A stretch of DNA of 64,000 nt from Moorella humiferrea (GCF_039233145.1 NZ_CP136419.1:2206001-2270000), one strand, 5' to 3'; positions 50,311-59,723 are shown, counted from the stretch's first letter. Notes: a model not told the origin generated them from the letters alone. Made by a program: numbers and translations.

Positions 50311-51345
50311 TTACCGTTGCCGGCGGCTAAAATCTCGTACTGCCTGGACCACGGCTTTCAAGTTCTGGTTCGGCGTCCGCAAAGGTACAGCGCACTCCGG
50401 CGCTACCAGCCTGATGCCCGCCTTAAGCAGCCTTTCTACTTCGACCTTGACCTCCGCTACCCTGCCGTTCAGTAGGGTCTGAGGGTTATTGATGCCTCCT
50501 ACCAAGGTCAGGCGGCCATTGGCCAGGATAAGGAGCTCGGCCGGCGGGTTGCGGGAATCAAAATGAAAGGCCGTAAAACCCGTCTGAGTAAAGTAGCCCA
50601 ACCGGTCGGTAACCCGGCCGCATGTATGGAGAATAACCGGGACATCCGCGGGCAATGCCTTAACGGCCCGTTGGTGCAAAGGCAGGAGAAACTCGCGATA
50701 GGCGGTAGCACTAACTAGGTCGCCCGTAGCATGGTCGGCCCAGGTTAGGACATCAGCACCGGCCTCCACCTCTGCCGCCGCCAGCAGCAAAGGAACGGCC
50801 ACCAGCCGCCCCAGCAGATCCCGTACAGCCTCCGGTTCTAGGACCAGTCCCAGAAGGAAATTCTGTACCCCGCACAAGTGGTAGGCCAGGGTCCAGGGGC
50901 CAATAACCTTGCCCACCACGGCTACGCGGTGACCGTAACGCTTTTTCAGCAGGCTGATAGCCGTGAGAAGAGCTTTAATCGGCTGCCGGTCCAGGAAATT
51001 CGGGGGTAGTCGCCACTCCTCCCATTTCTGCAGGGGATTTTTTTTAATAGCCGGCATGGCGTCCACCGGGTTCCAGTCCACCGTACAGCCCAGGGTCGCT
51101 GCTTCCAGCAGGATACTGAAATAGGGTGCGACGGTATCAAATCCCAGTATTTCGTGGCCGGTTGCCGCCAGGGCGGCCATTTTATAGGGATCGGTATGGG
51201 CTTCGGGGAAAAAGACGCCGGTGGCAGTCATGCTTTCCACCGTAGCTACCGAGGTGGGTGTAATTAAAGGTAGACGGTCGACATCTCTGCCCCTGAGAGC
51301 TGCTAATACCCGCTCACAGCCGGCCATTTGCTCCCTGGCTGCCAT
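50311..51345 (-). CDS. Corrinoid:cofactor methyltransferase (MtaA/UroD family), copy 1
   Basis: A 344-residue UroD-fold protein of the MtaA/MtbA/CmuA group: RLPLITPTSVATVESMTATG at the N-terminus, TGHEILGFDTVAPYFSILLE, VGKVIGPWTLAYHLCGVQNF, then DVLTWADHATGDLVSATAY. Zinc ligands are visible as H-x-C in VILHTCGRVTDRL and a distant Cys in APECAVPLRTPNQNL. These enzymes move methyl groups from methylcobalamin-type proteins to CoM or tetrahydrofolate. It is 24 bases from the CdaR-type regulator and a paralogue of copy 2. No corrinoid protein gene is adjacent. Confidence 0.8.
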   Translation of the reverse strand: MAAREQMAGCERVLAALRGRDVDRLPLITPTSVATVESMTATGVFFPEAHTDPYKMAALAATGHEILGFDTVAPYFSILLEAATLGCTVDWNPVDAMPAIKKNPLQKWEEWRLPPNFLDRQPIKALLTAISLLKKRYGHRVAVVGKVIGPWTLAYHLCGVQNFLLGLVLEPEAVRDLLGRLVAVPLLLAAAEVEAGADVLTWADHATGDLVSATAYREFLLPLHQRAVKALPADVPVILHTCGRVTDRLGYFTQTGFTAFHFDSRNPPAELLILANGRLTLVGGINNPQTLLNGRVAEVKVEVERLLKAGIRLVAPECAVPLRTPNQNLKAVVQAVRDFSRRQR

Positions 51346-51369
51346 GAACCCATACCCCTTTTCTAAATC

Positions 51370-52602
51370 TCAATCTTCATGCTGGTGGAGCCGGCCCAGG
51401 CGCCGGTAAACGGCCAGCATCTTTAGCCAGAAAATGGCGCGAAAACCTGTGGCCGGGTCCAACCCAGTCAGTTGCTTAATGCGCTCCAGGCGGTTGGTGA
51501 CGGTATTGCGGTGCAAGTGTAATTGCTCGGCCGTTTGCTTAATATTCATATTGTTATCTATAAAGGCTTCGACAGTCTCCAGTAACTGGATCCCTTCCTC
51601 GCCTGCTGCCTCAACCTTCTGAAGGAGGGGTTCCAGGTATCTGCTGGTCAGGCGGCCCGGCAGGGCACAGGCCAGAGCTTCAAAGAGGATGGTGTCGGCA
51701 TCAATGAAGCCGTTGCTTTTACCGCACGCAGACCCCAGGGAAATTAACTCTACCGCTTCCTGGTAAGATCTCCTTAAACCGGCAACCTCCTTGACAATAC
51801 TCCCGTAGGCCACCTGAACGGAGAAAAGATGATTCCCACTGACCAGGTCATATAGATGCTTCCCTATAACATCCAGGGCCTGATAAAGGCGGGGTAGATT
51901 ATCAGTATCTAAAAAGGCCTTACAAATCACCAGGTAATCTTCACTATAAAAGGCCACCAGGTCTTGGGCGGTTATATAAAGATCCCCTTTTACATGTTCC
52001 AGGATTTCACTTTTTAGCTGTTCGCGGGTAACGTCATAACCCAGGTGCAAATTAATATTAAAATAGCGATTCTCCTTGGGCTCCAGCCGCAGGACGATGA
52101 CGGCCCGGGGAAGGTTTAAGTCATACCCGGCATTTAGCGCCCGCAGCTTTAATTCCTCCGCCCGGGAAGCTGCCTCCCGCCCCAGGAGGGCACTCAAAAG
52201 GGCCTCCTCTTCCCGGGTAGTATAGTATTGCTCATCCCGGCGCCGGGCCGCTGCCAGTATCCCTTCTAGGGAAGCTTGTAATAGAGCCGCGGTTTCTCCG
52301 GGGAACGACCCCTGCCACCCCAGCCAGGCTACCAGCTGTTCGTTCACCGTTAAAGGAAGAAAATGAGTTTCTTCCTTTGCTGGTACCACAGGCGTGGCAC
52401 CAGCATCTACCTCGAAAGAAGATACCGGGCGGCAATAAAGCCCGGCCGCAGTTAACTCCTGCACCTCCGGCCGTAATGAATGTACCCGGCCCGGGTCCGA
52501 ACTGGCTATTACTACTCCGTCCGGGTTGATTATTTCTATTACCACCCGACCAGTTGCCGCGACCCGGTCCAGCAAGGGCTGAATTAACTCCTGCTGCAGC
52601 AT
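51370..52602 (-). CDS. CdaR-family transcriptional regulator
   Basis: A 410-residue protein. The N-terminal sugar-diacid-recognition domain reads LLDRVAATGRVVIEIINPDG, then VVIASSDPGRVHSLRPEVQE. A GGDEF-like middle segment follows and the C-terminal PucR-type HTH is LLETVEAFIDNNMNIKQTAE, then QLHLHRNTVTNRLERIKQLT. CdaR members regulate sugar-acid uptake, and a GntP permease is in the same cluster. It lies between the two methyltransferase genes, so it probably controls all four genes. Confidence 0.85.
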   Translation of the reverse strand: MLQQELIQPLLDRVAATGRVVIEIINPDGVVIASSDPGRVHSLRPEVQELTAAGLYCRPVSSFEVDAGATPVVPAKEETHFLPLTVNEQLVAWLGWQGSFPGETAALLQASLEGILAAARRRDEQYYTTREEEALLSALLGREAASRAEELKLRALNAGYDLNLPRAVIVLRLEPKENRYFNINLHLGYDVTREQLKSEILEHVKGDLYITAQDLVAFYSEDYLVICKAFLDTDNLPRLYQALDVIGKHLYDLVSGNHLFSVQVAYGSIVKEVAGLRRSYQEAVELISLGSACGKSNGFIDADTILFEALACALPGRLTSRYLEPLLQKVEAAGEEGIQLLETVEAFIDNNMNIKQTAEQLHLHRNTVTNRLERIKQLTGLDPATGFRAIFWLKMLAVYRRLGRLHQHED

Positions 52603-52830
52603 TCCCTTTCCCTCCGATATTTCCCATGGCCATACTTACATCCACATCCTGCCTTTAATGATAATGTGCCACCGCCTGGCTAACAAAAGCTAATTTTTTT
52701 CTCAGGGCAAGCTTTATGATAAAATACGCAATTACAGGCCCCAATCCTGCCATCGCTACTTATCCACGAGTTGGCAAAAAGTAAACGCTCTCAGGAAGGC
52801 CAACCTGCAGAGCATTTCAGATAACAAAAG

Positions 52831-52859
52831 GTAAAACCCCTCTGCCAATGGCAGAGGGG
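52831..52859 (-). terminator. Intrinsic terminator after methyltransferase copy 2
   Basis: CCCCTCTGCC (52837-52846) and GGCAGAGGGG (52850-52859) form a 10-bp stem with loop AAT; on the minus strand TTTTACC follows. It separates copy 2 from the cdaR-copy 1 unit. Confidence 0.85.
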
Positions 52860-52874
52860 CCAACCAGGCCGAGA

Positions 52875-53891
52875 TCAATGGTTACGGCAATATTCTTCCA
52901 CTGCAGTTACAATGGCTTTCAGGTTGGCATTTGGGGTCCGGAGAGGTACGGCGCACTCCGGAGCAATAATCTCGATACCGGCTTCAATGTTCGCGATTAC
53001 CTCCCGGCGCACATCCTCGGGCGTGCCGTTGAAAAGGGTGACCGGATTGTTAATGCTGCCGGCCAAGGAGATACGGCCGTCGACAATCTCATGGGCCTGG
53101 CAGGGATTGACCTTGGAGTCAAAATGGAAACAGGTAAACCCGGCCTGAGCGATATAATCCAGGCGGTCGGTGGTATTGCCGCAGATATGCAGGATTGTCG
53201 GGCCGTTAATCTGCTTCGTCATCTCTTGGTGCACTGGCAGGAGAAAGTCGCGGTAACAGGCGCCGCTCACCAAATCGCCGGTGGCATGGTCGGCCACCGT
53301 TACCACATCAGCTCCGGCGGCAAACTGAGCATTGGCAAACATGACGCTGAGGCCTTTGAGTTTATCCAGGAAACGGCGTACTTTATCGGGTTCCAGGATT
53401 GTTTTTATGAGGAAGTTCTGGGTACCGTGCAAATGATAGGAGAGTGTCCAAGGCCCCATAACCTTGCCAACCAGGCAGACATGGTCGCCATACTCCTTTT
53501 TCAGGATGCGCAGAGCATCTAGTACAGTACGTATTGAGGGGCGTTCCAGAAAATCGGAAGGGATAATAATGTCCTCCGGTTCCTCGTAAGGATTTTCCAG
53601 AACGTCGGGCATGGAATCAACTTCGCCCCAGTTCATCTTGAGACCAAAAGCCGCCGCTTCCTGCTGGACACTGAAGTAAGGGGCAATGGTATCGAACCCC
53701 AGGATCTCATGGCCGGTGGCAGCCAGGGTGGCCATTTTCTCGGCGTCCAGATGGACGTCAGGGAAATAAGCACCGCAGGCCTCCATGGACTCGACAGTAG
53801 CTACGGAAGTGGGGTTGCCCACAGGGATACGGTCTACCCACTGGCGATTTATAGCACGCAGAACACGCTCTTTGGGGGTCATGGCACACAT
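52875..53891 (-). CDS. Corrinoid:cofactor methyltransferase (MtaA/UroD family), copy 2
   Basis: A 338-residue paralogue of copy 1, matching it over the whole length: NPTSVATVESMEACGAYFPD, TGHEILGFDTIAPYFSVQQE, VGKVMGPWTLSYHLHGTQNF, VADHATGDLVSGACYRDFLL. It has the same H-x-C in TILHICGNTTDRL and Cys in APECAVPLRTPNANL. It lies about 95 bases after gntP on the same strand and is followed by a strong terminator. The methyl donor is unknown; relatives act on methanol, methylamines or methyl halides. Confidence 0.8.
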   Translation of the reverse strand: MCAMTPKERVLRAINRQWVDRIPVGNPTSVATVESMEACGAYFPDVHLDAEKMATLAATGHEILGFDTIAPYFSVQQEAAAFGLKMNWGEVDSMPDVLENPYEEPEDIIIPSDFLERPSIRTVLDALRILKKEYGDHVCLVGKVMGPWTLSYHLHGTQNFLIKTILEPDKVRRFLDKLKGLSVMFANAQFAAGADVVTVADHATGDLVSGACYRDFLLPVHQEMTKQINGPTILHICGNTTDRLDYIAQAGFTCFHFDSKVNPCQAHEIVDGRISLAGSINNPVTLFNGTPEDVRREVIANIEAGIEIIAPECAVPLRTPNANLKAIVTAVEEYCRNH

Positions 53892-53985
53892 GACAGATTA
53901 ACTCCTTAAAATGAATTTGGGAAATATCCATGCCGGCACAGGGCGGATTTACACCTTGGCCGGAAATCTTACGTTTAAATTACGT

Positions 53986-55317
53986 TTAAATAAAGAGGGA
54001 AAGAACAGCTACGCTTAAGAAGCCGACAATACCTAAGATAAGGGTTGTAAGGGTGACGCTCCAATAACCTTCGGTAATATCCATGTTGGAAAACTTAACA
54101 ACCACCCAGAAATAACTTCCATTGGCATGAACGACGGTCACGGCACCGGCGGCAATGGCAAGAACAGCCAGTTCCGGCGAAAGACCGAGGGCCGGCAGCA
54201 TGGGTTTGACTATGGCTGAAGTAGTCAACAGGGCCACCGTTGCTGAGCCCTGGGCTGTAAGGATAAAAGCGGAAATCAAGAAAGGAAGCAAAATACCAGG
54301 GACGCCACTACCCGCGATTAGCTTGCCCAGGTATTCACCGATGCCGGTGGCACCCAGGATTTTACCAAAGGAACCGGCAGCAGCAGTGACCAGGATAATA
54401 ATCGTTGATTTTTCCAAGGCGCGGCCTACCCAGGTATCCCAAATATCCTTGTTACCCAAAGGGGCCAGGGTAAAGGCCAGGGCCGTACCGATTAAAAGGG
54501 CGGTGACAGGATGACCGATAAAGCCTAGGAAATTCTGGGCGCTGCTTCCTTTGGGTAATAACTGGTTACCAAAAGACTGCAAAACAATCAAAATAATAGG
54601 TATTACTATGGGTAAATAGGCCTGTATCGTGGAAGGACATTTAGCTCGCCGGGCGGCCTCCTGGTCTTCAATAATCTTATCTTCTTCCGCTAACTTCGGG
54701 AACTTGTTACGGATGAATCTGGAGTTGGCCCACAGGGAGCAAACAATAATCGGCGGAATGGAAACTAAGATCCCATAAAATACTACCTTACCCAGGTCAG
54801 CACCCAGGATACCGGCAGCAGCGATAGGACCCGGTGTCGGTGGGACAAAGACATGGGTAGTCAAAAGACCGGCCATCAGAGCCGTCGACAGGCTAAATAG
54901 GGGGACTTTACCTACCCGCGATAGGGCTTTGATGACAGGATTAAGGATGACAAAACCGGAATCGCAAAAAACAGGAATCGAAACAATGCCGCCGGTTATA
55001 CCCATAGCCAGCACACTGCGTTCGCGACCGACTACCTTTAGAACCGATTCGGCAATCTTTTCAGCGCCACCTGTCGCTTCAAGAAACTCTCCAATAATAA
55101 CACCCAGGGCAATAACAATACCAATGTTGGCCATCAGGCCGCCGAAACCCTCGGTTACCAGTTTCACTACCTCTACTGGTTTAATGCCACCGAGAAGTCC
55201 CAGCACTATTGAAGTCACAATTAAAGCCAAGAAGGCATTTAGTCTAACCTTGGAAACCAGGAGAATCAATAGAATAATGACGGCAACAACTACCAGCAGC
55301 AATAACGGCCCAGACAT
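53986..55317 (-). CDS. GntP-family permease
   Basis: A 443-residue membrane protein of the gluconate:proton symporter family with about 12 segments. Family signatures are KVRLNAFLALIVTSIVLGLL, TEGFGGLMANIGIVIALGVI, FCDSGFVILNPVIKALSR, HVFVPPTPGPIAAAGILGAD and AQGSATVALLTTSAIVKPML. GntP members import gluconate, glycerate, gluconate-like or hydroxy acids. First gene of the cluster with the methyltransferases and a CdaR regulator, which suggests import of a methylated or otherwise decorated acid. Confidence 0.9.
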   Translation of the reverse strand: MSGPLLLLVVVAVIILLILLVSKVRLNAFLALIVTSIVLGLLGGIKPVEVVKLVTEGFGGLMANIGIVIALGVIIGEFLEATGGAEKIAESVLKVVGRERSVLAMGITGGIVSIPVFCDSGFVILNPVIKALSRVGKVPLFSLSTALMAGLLTTHVFVPPTPGPIAAAGILGADLGKVVFYGILVSIPPIIVCSLWANSRFIRNKFPKLAEEDKIIEDQEAARRAKCPSTIQAYLPIVIPIILIVLQSFGNQLLPKGSSAQNFLGFIGHPVTALLIGTALAFTLAPLGNKDIWDTWVGRALEKSTIIILVTAAAGSFGKILGATGIGEYLGKLIAGSGVPGILLPFLISAFILTAQGSATVALLTTSAIVKPMLPALGLSPELAVLAIAAGAVTVVHANGSYFWVVVKFSNMDITEGYWSVTLTTLILGIVGFLSVAVLSLFI

Positions 55318-55710
55318 ATTGCACCCCCCAATAATAATGAATTTTTCGACCTGTTATCGCTGGCCAGCATTCAACCTCCTTTCTTTGCCTTTTTTTCGAT
55401 AACTGGTCTATATAGTTAAATTTATTTTCTTCATTCAATTTTCTTCATTCAAGTTAGAAAACCTATCGCCATGGTGCACTCTCTATTCAGCGTTAAACTT
55501 AACCGGATGTGCAAGGCGCATAAATAGGCGGCTTAGGATGATTGATCCAAAGTGCGAATCCGGGCATCAATAAACTACCGAAATTTAAAGAAAAAGTCTA
55601 TAAACCGGGGAATTCTTGCCCTTTCTAGCAGTTCATGGCGCCGGACATACTTAATGCGCTTTTTACTTCTCTCTTTTTCGACGTTAAAATAGAATAGTTA
55701 CACTTTTTAA
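55318..55710. other. Upstream region of gntP with repeats
   Basis: No gene is visible. It holds a 12-bp inverted repeat (55348-55359 and 55397-55408, one mismatch), a perfect tandem 14-bp repeat (55425-55452) and AT-rich sequence. These lie upstream of gntP on the minus strand and may be regulator sites. The rest up to the riboswitch shows nothing I can name. Confidence 0.5.
55425..55452. repeat. Perfect tandem 14-bp repeat upstream of gntP
   Basis: TTTTCTTCATTCAA occurs twice in direct succession (55425-55438, 55439-55452). It lies about 110 bases before the gntP start and could be a paired regulator site. Confidence 0.6.
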
Positions 55711-55826
55711 CACCAAATTCCCGCGCAGGGCGGGAAGCAGAGATAATTTAGGGGTGAAGAGCCTCCTGGCTCCGGGCTAACTCTCGGTCCGAACCCGGCA
55801 ACTAACCTCGTAGGTGTGGAGAGAGT
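55711..55826 (+). ncRNA. c-di-AMP riboswitch (ydaO-yuaA class)
   Basis: The diagnostic 3' core GTCCGAACCCGGCAACTAAC, then CTCGTAGGTG (55787-55816), is nearly identical to the ydaO consensus. The 5' side has CAAATTCCCGCGCAGGGCGG, then GAAGCAGAG, and GGGGTGAAGAGCC, also typical. It stands directly before a LysM/NlpC cell-wall hydrolase, a standard target. No terminator is visible before the start codon and the ribosome site lies right after the core, so control may act on translation or through a non-obvious structure. Confidence 0.88.
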
Positions 55827-55840
55827 GAGGTCCAAGAAAA

Positions 55841-56500
55841 TTGAAGAAGTGGGGTAAATACTGCCTGACCACCGCCTTGGCCGGTTCTTTTATTTTCGCA
55901 GCCGCCGGGGTGGCCCTGGCCCAGCCCTATGAAGTAAAAAGGGGCGATACTCTGTGGGCCATCTCCCGCCGCTACGGCGTCACCGTCGAACAAATCCAGG
56001 CGGCCAACAACCTTCATTCTTCGTTAATTTTAGTTGGACAAGTCTTGGAGATTCCCGCATCCATCCCTTCCTCTGGGCCAGAAGTGCGCAACGTCTTGCC
56101 TGCCTCCCGCGGGGAAGAAACTACTACCACCACCACCGCTAAACGAGTGGCCGCCATTGCCAGGCAATATCTTGGTGTCCCCTACCGCTGGGCGGGGACA
56201 AGCCCCAGTGGTTTCGACTGCTCCGGATTTACCCAGTATGTTTTCCGCCAGGTGGGCATCGAACTGCCCCGCACCGCATCCGATCAGGCCGCCAGCGGCA
56301 GTCACGTCGCCAAGGAGGATCTCCAGGTAGGCGATCTAGTATTTTTCAACACCTATGGTACCGGAATCAGCCACGTCGGTATTTACATAGGTAACGGCAA
56401 GTTCATCAGCGCCTCCAGTTCCCGGGGGGTAGCTATTGATAACATTGATGACCCCTACTACTGGGGACGGCGCTACCGCGGCGCCCGGCGGGTGATATAA
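55841..56500 (+). CDS. LysM - NlpC/P60 cell-wall hydrolase
   Basis: A 219-residue secreted endopeptidase from TTG 55841 (GTGAGG upstream). It has a signal peptide (YCLTTALAGSFIFAAAGVAL), a LysM domain (YEVKRGDTLWAISRRYGVTV, about 28-72), a Thr/Ser-rich linker and a C-terminal NlpC/P60 domain. The catalytic Cys is in SPSGFDCSGFTQYVF, the His in GTGISHVGIYIGNGKFI, and the third residue near SSSRGVAIDN. It cuts stem peptides of peptidoglycan. The upstream c-di-AMP riboswitch ties it to osmotic and cell-wall control. Confidence 0.93.
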   Translation: MKKWGKYCLTTALAGSFIFAAAGVALAQPYEVKRGDTLWAISRRYGVTVEQIQAANNLHSSLILVGQVLEIPASIPSSGPEVRNVLPASRGEETTTTTTAKRVAAIARQYLGVPYRWAGTSPSGFDCSGFTQYVFRQVGIELPRTASDQAASGSHVAKEDLQVGDLVFFNTYGTGISHVGIYIGNGKFISASSSRGVAIDNIDDPYYWGRRYRGARRVI

Positions 56501-56512
56501 GAAAGCAATAAA

Positions 56513-56546
56513 AAAAGCACGCTACTTTTAAACGGAGCGTGCTTTT
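56513..56546. terminator. Bidirectional intrinsic terminator
   Basis: AAAAGCACGCT (56513-56523) pairs with AGCGTGCTTTT (56536-56546), loop of 12 bases. It ends the hydrolase gene and, on the other strand, the hicA gene. Confidence 0.85.
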
Positions 56547-56733
56547 AAAATATTGGCTTTAAACCCGCCTGCTTGCAAAGTTCATTGGCTGTAATCCGGT
56601 CCAGCGTGCGGTGCCTTTTAACAGGTACCGTTTTTATACCATTGGTATAGATTGAATGGTTAGCACCTTCCCGTAGTAAATAAAAACCATTTGCCTCAAA
56701 GTAACGAATCAAGTCCCGACGTTTTATAGACAC
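56545..56733 (-). CDS. hicA: HicA toxin
   Basis: A 62-residue HicA mRNA interferase with a double-stranded-RNA-binding-like fold: SIKRRDLIRYFEANGFYLLR, then EGANHSIYTNGIKTVPVKRH. The active His is in GANHSIY. It follows hicB by 2 bases. The order hicB then hicA is the less common orientation but well known. Confidence 0.88.
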   Translation of the reverse strand: MSIKRRDLIRYFEANGFYLLREGANHSIYTNGIKTVPVKRHRTLDRITANELCKQAGLKPIF

Positions 56734-56735
56734 TG

Positions 56736-56954
56736 CTAAAACTCCACCGGCACCTGTTCTAATAATGCGCCTCCAGGGGGAATTTCTTTCTTTTGCTGGC
56801 GATAGGCCAGAATCATCTCCCGAAGGGCATCCTTAAGCATTTCTCTACATTCTTCCAGGGTTTTCCCTTCAGTTATTACCTCAGGCCACTCGACCAGTTG
56901 TCCCAGGTAACCTGAACTGATCTTTGTATAACGTGCCGTATAGTTGCTGAGCAT
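56736..56954 (-). CDS. hicB: HicB antitoxin
   Basis: A 72-residue HicB-type protein with the partial RNase H-like fold: YTARYTKISSGYLGQLVEWP, then EVITEGKTLEECREMLKDAL. It lacks a long C-terminal DNA-binding domain, like the short HicB class. Paired with hicA downstream. Confidence 0.85.
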   Translation of the reverse strand: MLSNYTARYTKISSGYLGQLVEWPEVITEGKTLEECREMLKDALREMILAYRQQKKEIPPGGALLEQVPVEF

Positions 56955-57024
56955 AAATAACCCCCCTTACCAAACCCTCATTATAAAGTATAACTCACCG
57001 CTCCTGGCCTTAGCAATTTTTTAC

Positions 57025-58575
57025 CTACTCCCACTCTATGGTCGCCGGCGGCTTGGAGGTGATGTCGTAAACCACCCGGTTAACGTGGCGCACCTCGTTG
57101 ACGATGCGGGAAGAGATGCGCTCCAGCAATTCGTAAGGCAACCGCGCCCAGTCGGCTGTCATGGCATCGTCGCTGGTCACGGCCCGGACGACGATGGGGT
57201 AGGCATAGGTACGCTCGTCGCCCATAACACCCACGCTTTTCATGGAGGGCAAAACAGCAAAGGACTGCCAAATTTCCCGGTAGAGACCGGCCCGCCGGAT
57301 CTCTTCGGTTACAATGGCATCCGCCTGGCGTAAAATCGCCAGCTTTTCCGGTGTTACCTCCCCCAGAATACGGATGGCCAGTCCCGGCCCGGGGAAGGGC
57401 TGGCGCCAGACTATTTCCTCGGGCAGGCCCAGTTCCTCCCCCACCCGGCGCACCTCGTCTTTGAATAAAAGCCGCAGCGGTTCGATTAGCTCCAGCTCCA
57501 TGTCTTCCGGCAGGCCGCCGACGTTATGGTGGCTTTTGATAACGGCCGCCGTTTCGGTGCCGCTTTCGATGACGTCAGGATATAAGGTTCCCTGGACCAG
57601 GAAATCCACTTTCCCCAGCTTTCTGGCCTCCTCTTCAAAAACGCGGATAAACTCGTGGCCGATAATCTTGCGCTTCTCTTCCGGGTCGGTCACCCCTGCC
57701 AGCTTAGCCAGGAAACGCTCGCTGGCGTCGACATAGATCAGGTTCACCTGCAGGGCCTGGCCGAAGGTCTTTTGCACCTGCTCCGCCTCGCCCTGGCGCA
57801 GGAGGCCATGATTGACAAAGACGCAGGTTAAACGGTCGCCCACGGCCCGGTGCACCAGGGCCGCGGCTACGGAAGAATCTACGCCGCCGCTCAGGGCGCA
57901 GAGGACGCGGCCGTCACCCACCCGCTCCCGGATAGCCGCTACCTGCTCCTCGATAAAGGAGCTGACCGACCAGTCACCGCGGCAGCCGCACACCTGGAAG
58001 AGGAAACGGCGGAGCATCTCCTGGCCCAGGGGCGTGTGCTTGACTTCCGGGTGAAACTGGACGCCGTAAAGCCGGCGCCCCGGGTCGCTCATGGCTGCCA
58101 CCGGCGTGTAGACCGAGCGGGCCGTTACCTGGAAGCCCGGCGGCGGGGCACTGATATAGTCGCCGTGGCTCATCCAGCACTGCATGTTCCGGGGTAACCC
58201 GGCAAAGAGGATGTCGTCAGTCGTTACTTCAAGCTCGGTCTTACCGTATTCCCGCCCTGCGGCTGCCTCCACCCGGCCCCCAAGGTCGTGGGCCATGAGC
58301 TGCATGCCATAGCATATGCCTAAAATGGGGATGCCGCTCGCATATAAAGCTCGGTCAATGCGCGGCGCCCCCGGGCTGTAAACGCTGGCCGGCCCGCCGG
58401 AAAAGACAATACCTTTGGGCCGCCGGGCCAGGATCTCCTCCAGGGGCGTGTTAAAGGGGATCATTTCCGAGTAAACCCCGGCTTCGCGGATGCGCCGTGC
58501 AATCAACTGGTTGTACTGGCCGCCGAAGTCCAGGACCAGGACTATTTCCGCAGGTTGCTTGTTATTACTACTCAT
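57025..58575 (-). CDS. guaA: GMP synthase (glutamine-hydrolysing)
   Basis: About 516 residues from ATG 58575 (GAGGTTAGG upstream); the longer start at 58596 is less well placed. The N-terminal class I glutamine amidotransferase has [20 protein letters not shown], Cys in [20 protein letters not shown] and His-Glu in [13 protein letters not shown]. The ATP-pyrophosphatase has [18 protein letters not shown]. The C-terminal dimerisation domain ends [19 protein letters not shown]. It converts XMP to GMP. It follows hpt on the same strand, grouping purine synthesis and salvage. Confidence 0.95.
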   Translation of the reverse strand: MSSNNKQPAEIVLVLDFGGQYNQLIARRIREAGVYSEMIPFNTPLEEILARRPKGIVFSGGPASVYSPGAPRIDRALYASGIPILGICYGMQLMAHDLGGRVEAAAGREYGKTELEVTTDDILFAGLPRNMQCWMSHGDYISAPPPGFQVTARSVYTPVAAMSDPGRRLYGVQFHPEVKHTPLGQEMLRRFLFQVCGCRGDWSVSSFIEEQVAAIRERVGDGRVLCALSGGVDSSVAAALVHRAVGDRLTCVFVNHGLLRQGEAEQVQKTFGQALQVNLIYVDASERFLAKLAGVTDPEEKRKIIGHEFIRVFEEEARKLGKVDFLVQGTLYPDVIESGTETAAVIKSHHNVGGLPEDMELELIEPLRLLFKDEVRRVGEELGLPEEIVWRQPFPGPGLAIRILGEVTPEKLAILRQADAIVTEEIRRAGLYREIWQSFAVLPSMKSVGVMGDERTYAYPIVVRAVTSDDAMTADWARLPYELLERISSRIVNEVRHVNRVVYDITSKPPATIEWE

Positions 58576-58664
58576 TTCACACCTAACCTCACTCAATTAG
58601 CTGCAATTTTTAAGTTGCTCCTTACGAGGGCTAACCCCCTCTATGAACCATTCTCGTTCCCATC

Positions 58665-59210
58665 TCATTTCTGCCGGGCGTAAACCTCCGGTTTTAAGAC
58701 GCAGATGTCCGGCAAATGGCGGTATTTCTGGGCATAATCAAGGCCGTAACCAACAACAAAATAATCCGGGATGGAAAAGCCGCTGTAATCGACATGGACA
58801 TCCACCAACCGCCGCTCGGGCTTGTCCAGGATGGTGCAGGCACGGACACTTAAAGGCTTGCGGGCCTTTAAATTTTCCAGCAGGTATTTTAAAGTCAGGC
58901 CGGTATCAACAATATCCTCCACAATCAGGAGGTGCTTATCTTCCACCGGCACTTCCAGGTCCTTCAAGATGCGCACTGCTCCCGACGTGGTGGTCCCGGC
59001 GCCGTAACTGGAAACGGCCATAAAATCGAGCTGTAGGGGAATGGTAATCTCCCGCACCAGGTCGGCGAGGAAAATAATCGCCCCTTTGAGGATACCCACC
59101 ACCAGCAGGTCCTTGCCGGCATAATCGCGGCTAATGGCCGCGCCCATTTCTTTAACCCGTTTTTTTATCTCAGCGGCGCTGACCAGGACTTCAGCAATGT
59201 CATCCTGCAA
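58665..59210 (-). CDS. hpt: Hypoxanthine phosphoribosyltransferase
   Basis: A 181-residue PRTase: DLLVVGILKGAIIFLADLVR, FMAVSSYGAGTTTSGAVRIL, the PRPP loop LLIVEDIVDTGLTLKYLLEN and IPDYFVVGYGLDYAQKYRHL. It salvages hypoxanthine and guanine to IMP and GMP. It precedes guaA by about 90 bases. Confidence 0.94.
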   Translation of the reverse strand: MQDDIAEVLVSAAEIKKRVKEMGAAISRDYAGKDLLVVGILKGAIIFLADLVREITIPLQLDFMAVSSYGAGTTTSGAVRILKDLEVPVEDKHLLIVEDIVDTGLTLKYLLENLKARKPLSVRACTILDKPERRLVDVHVDYSGFSIPDYFVVGYGLDYAQKYRHLPDICVLKPEVYARQK

Positions 59211-59384
59211 AAATAATTCCTCCCCCGAAATAAAAGTAAGATGTTACCTTCACCCCGGCAAATTTCCTCCACCGGCCTCTATTAATATACCTCTTGACAG
59301 TTTACCATAACCTTGTTATCTTCGCTGTATAACGGCAAAATCCTTCTGGCCGTCCGAATTTGGCGCCAAAGGAGTGAGCTACCG

Positions 59385-59693
59385 GTGTCTCCTGGCACCA
59401 GTACATTAGAAAAAAGGGCGCGCCAGATCCTGGGAGTCAGTCCCGAGGCCGGCGCCCAGGCAATAAAAAAGGCGTACCGCCGCTTGGCCCGGCAGTACCA
59501 CCCCGATAGAAACCCTAATGATAAGACCGTCGTAGAAAAATTCCTCCTGATCACAGAAGCCTATCAGTACCTTCTATACCATAAACTGCCCGGCCGTAAC
59601 TCCCGGCTGGCAGCAGGCGTTACTCTGGAAAATGAGGATGCGGACAAACTGTACGCCCGCTGGTGGATGGAGCATTTCGGGGAGTTTTTCTAA
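59385..59693 (+). CDS. J-domain protein
   Basis: About 102 residues from GTG 59385 (AAAGGAGTGAG upstream). It has a J domain: RARQILGVSPEAGAQAIKKA, then YRRLARQYHPDRNPNDKTVV, with the HPD motif, and ends WWMEHFGEFF. No zinc or client domain. A small DnaJ-like co-chaperone that would stimulate an Hsp70. Divergent from hpt. Confidence 0.85.
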   Translation: MSPGTSTLEKRARQILGVSPEAGAQAIKKAYRRLARQYHPDRNPNDKTVVEKFLLITEAYQYLLYHKLPGRNSRLAAGVTLENEDADKLYARWWMEHFGEFF

Positions 59694-59723
59694 CACCTGT
59701 ATATGATTTAATTAACAAAAAAG

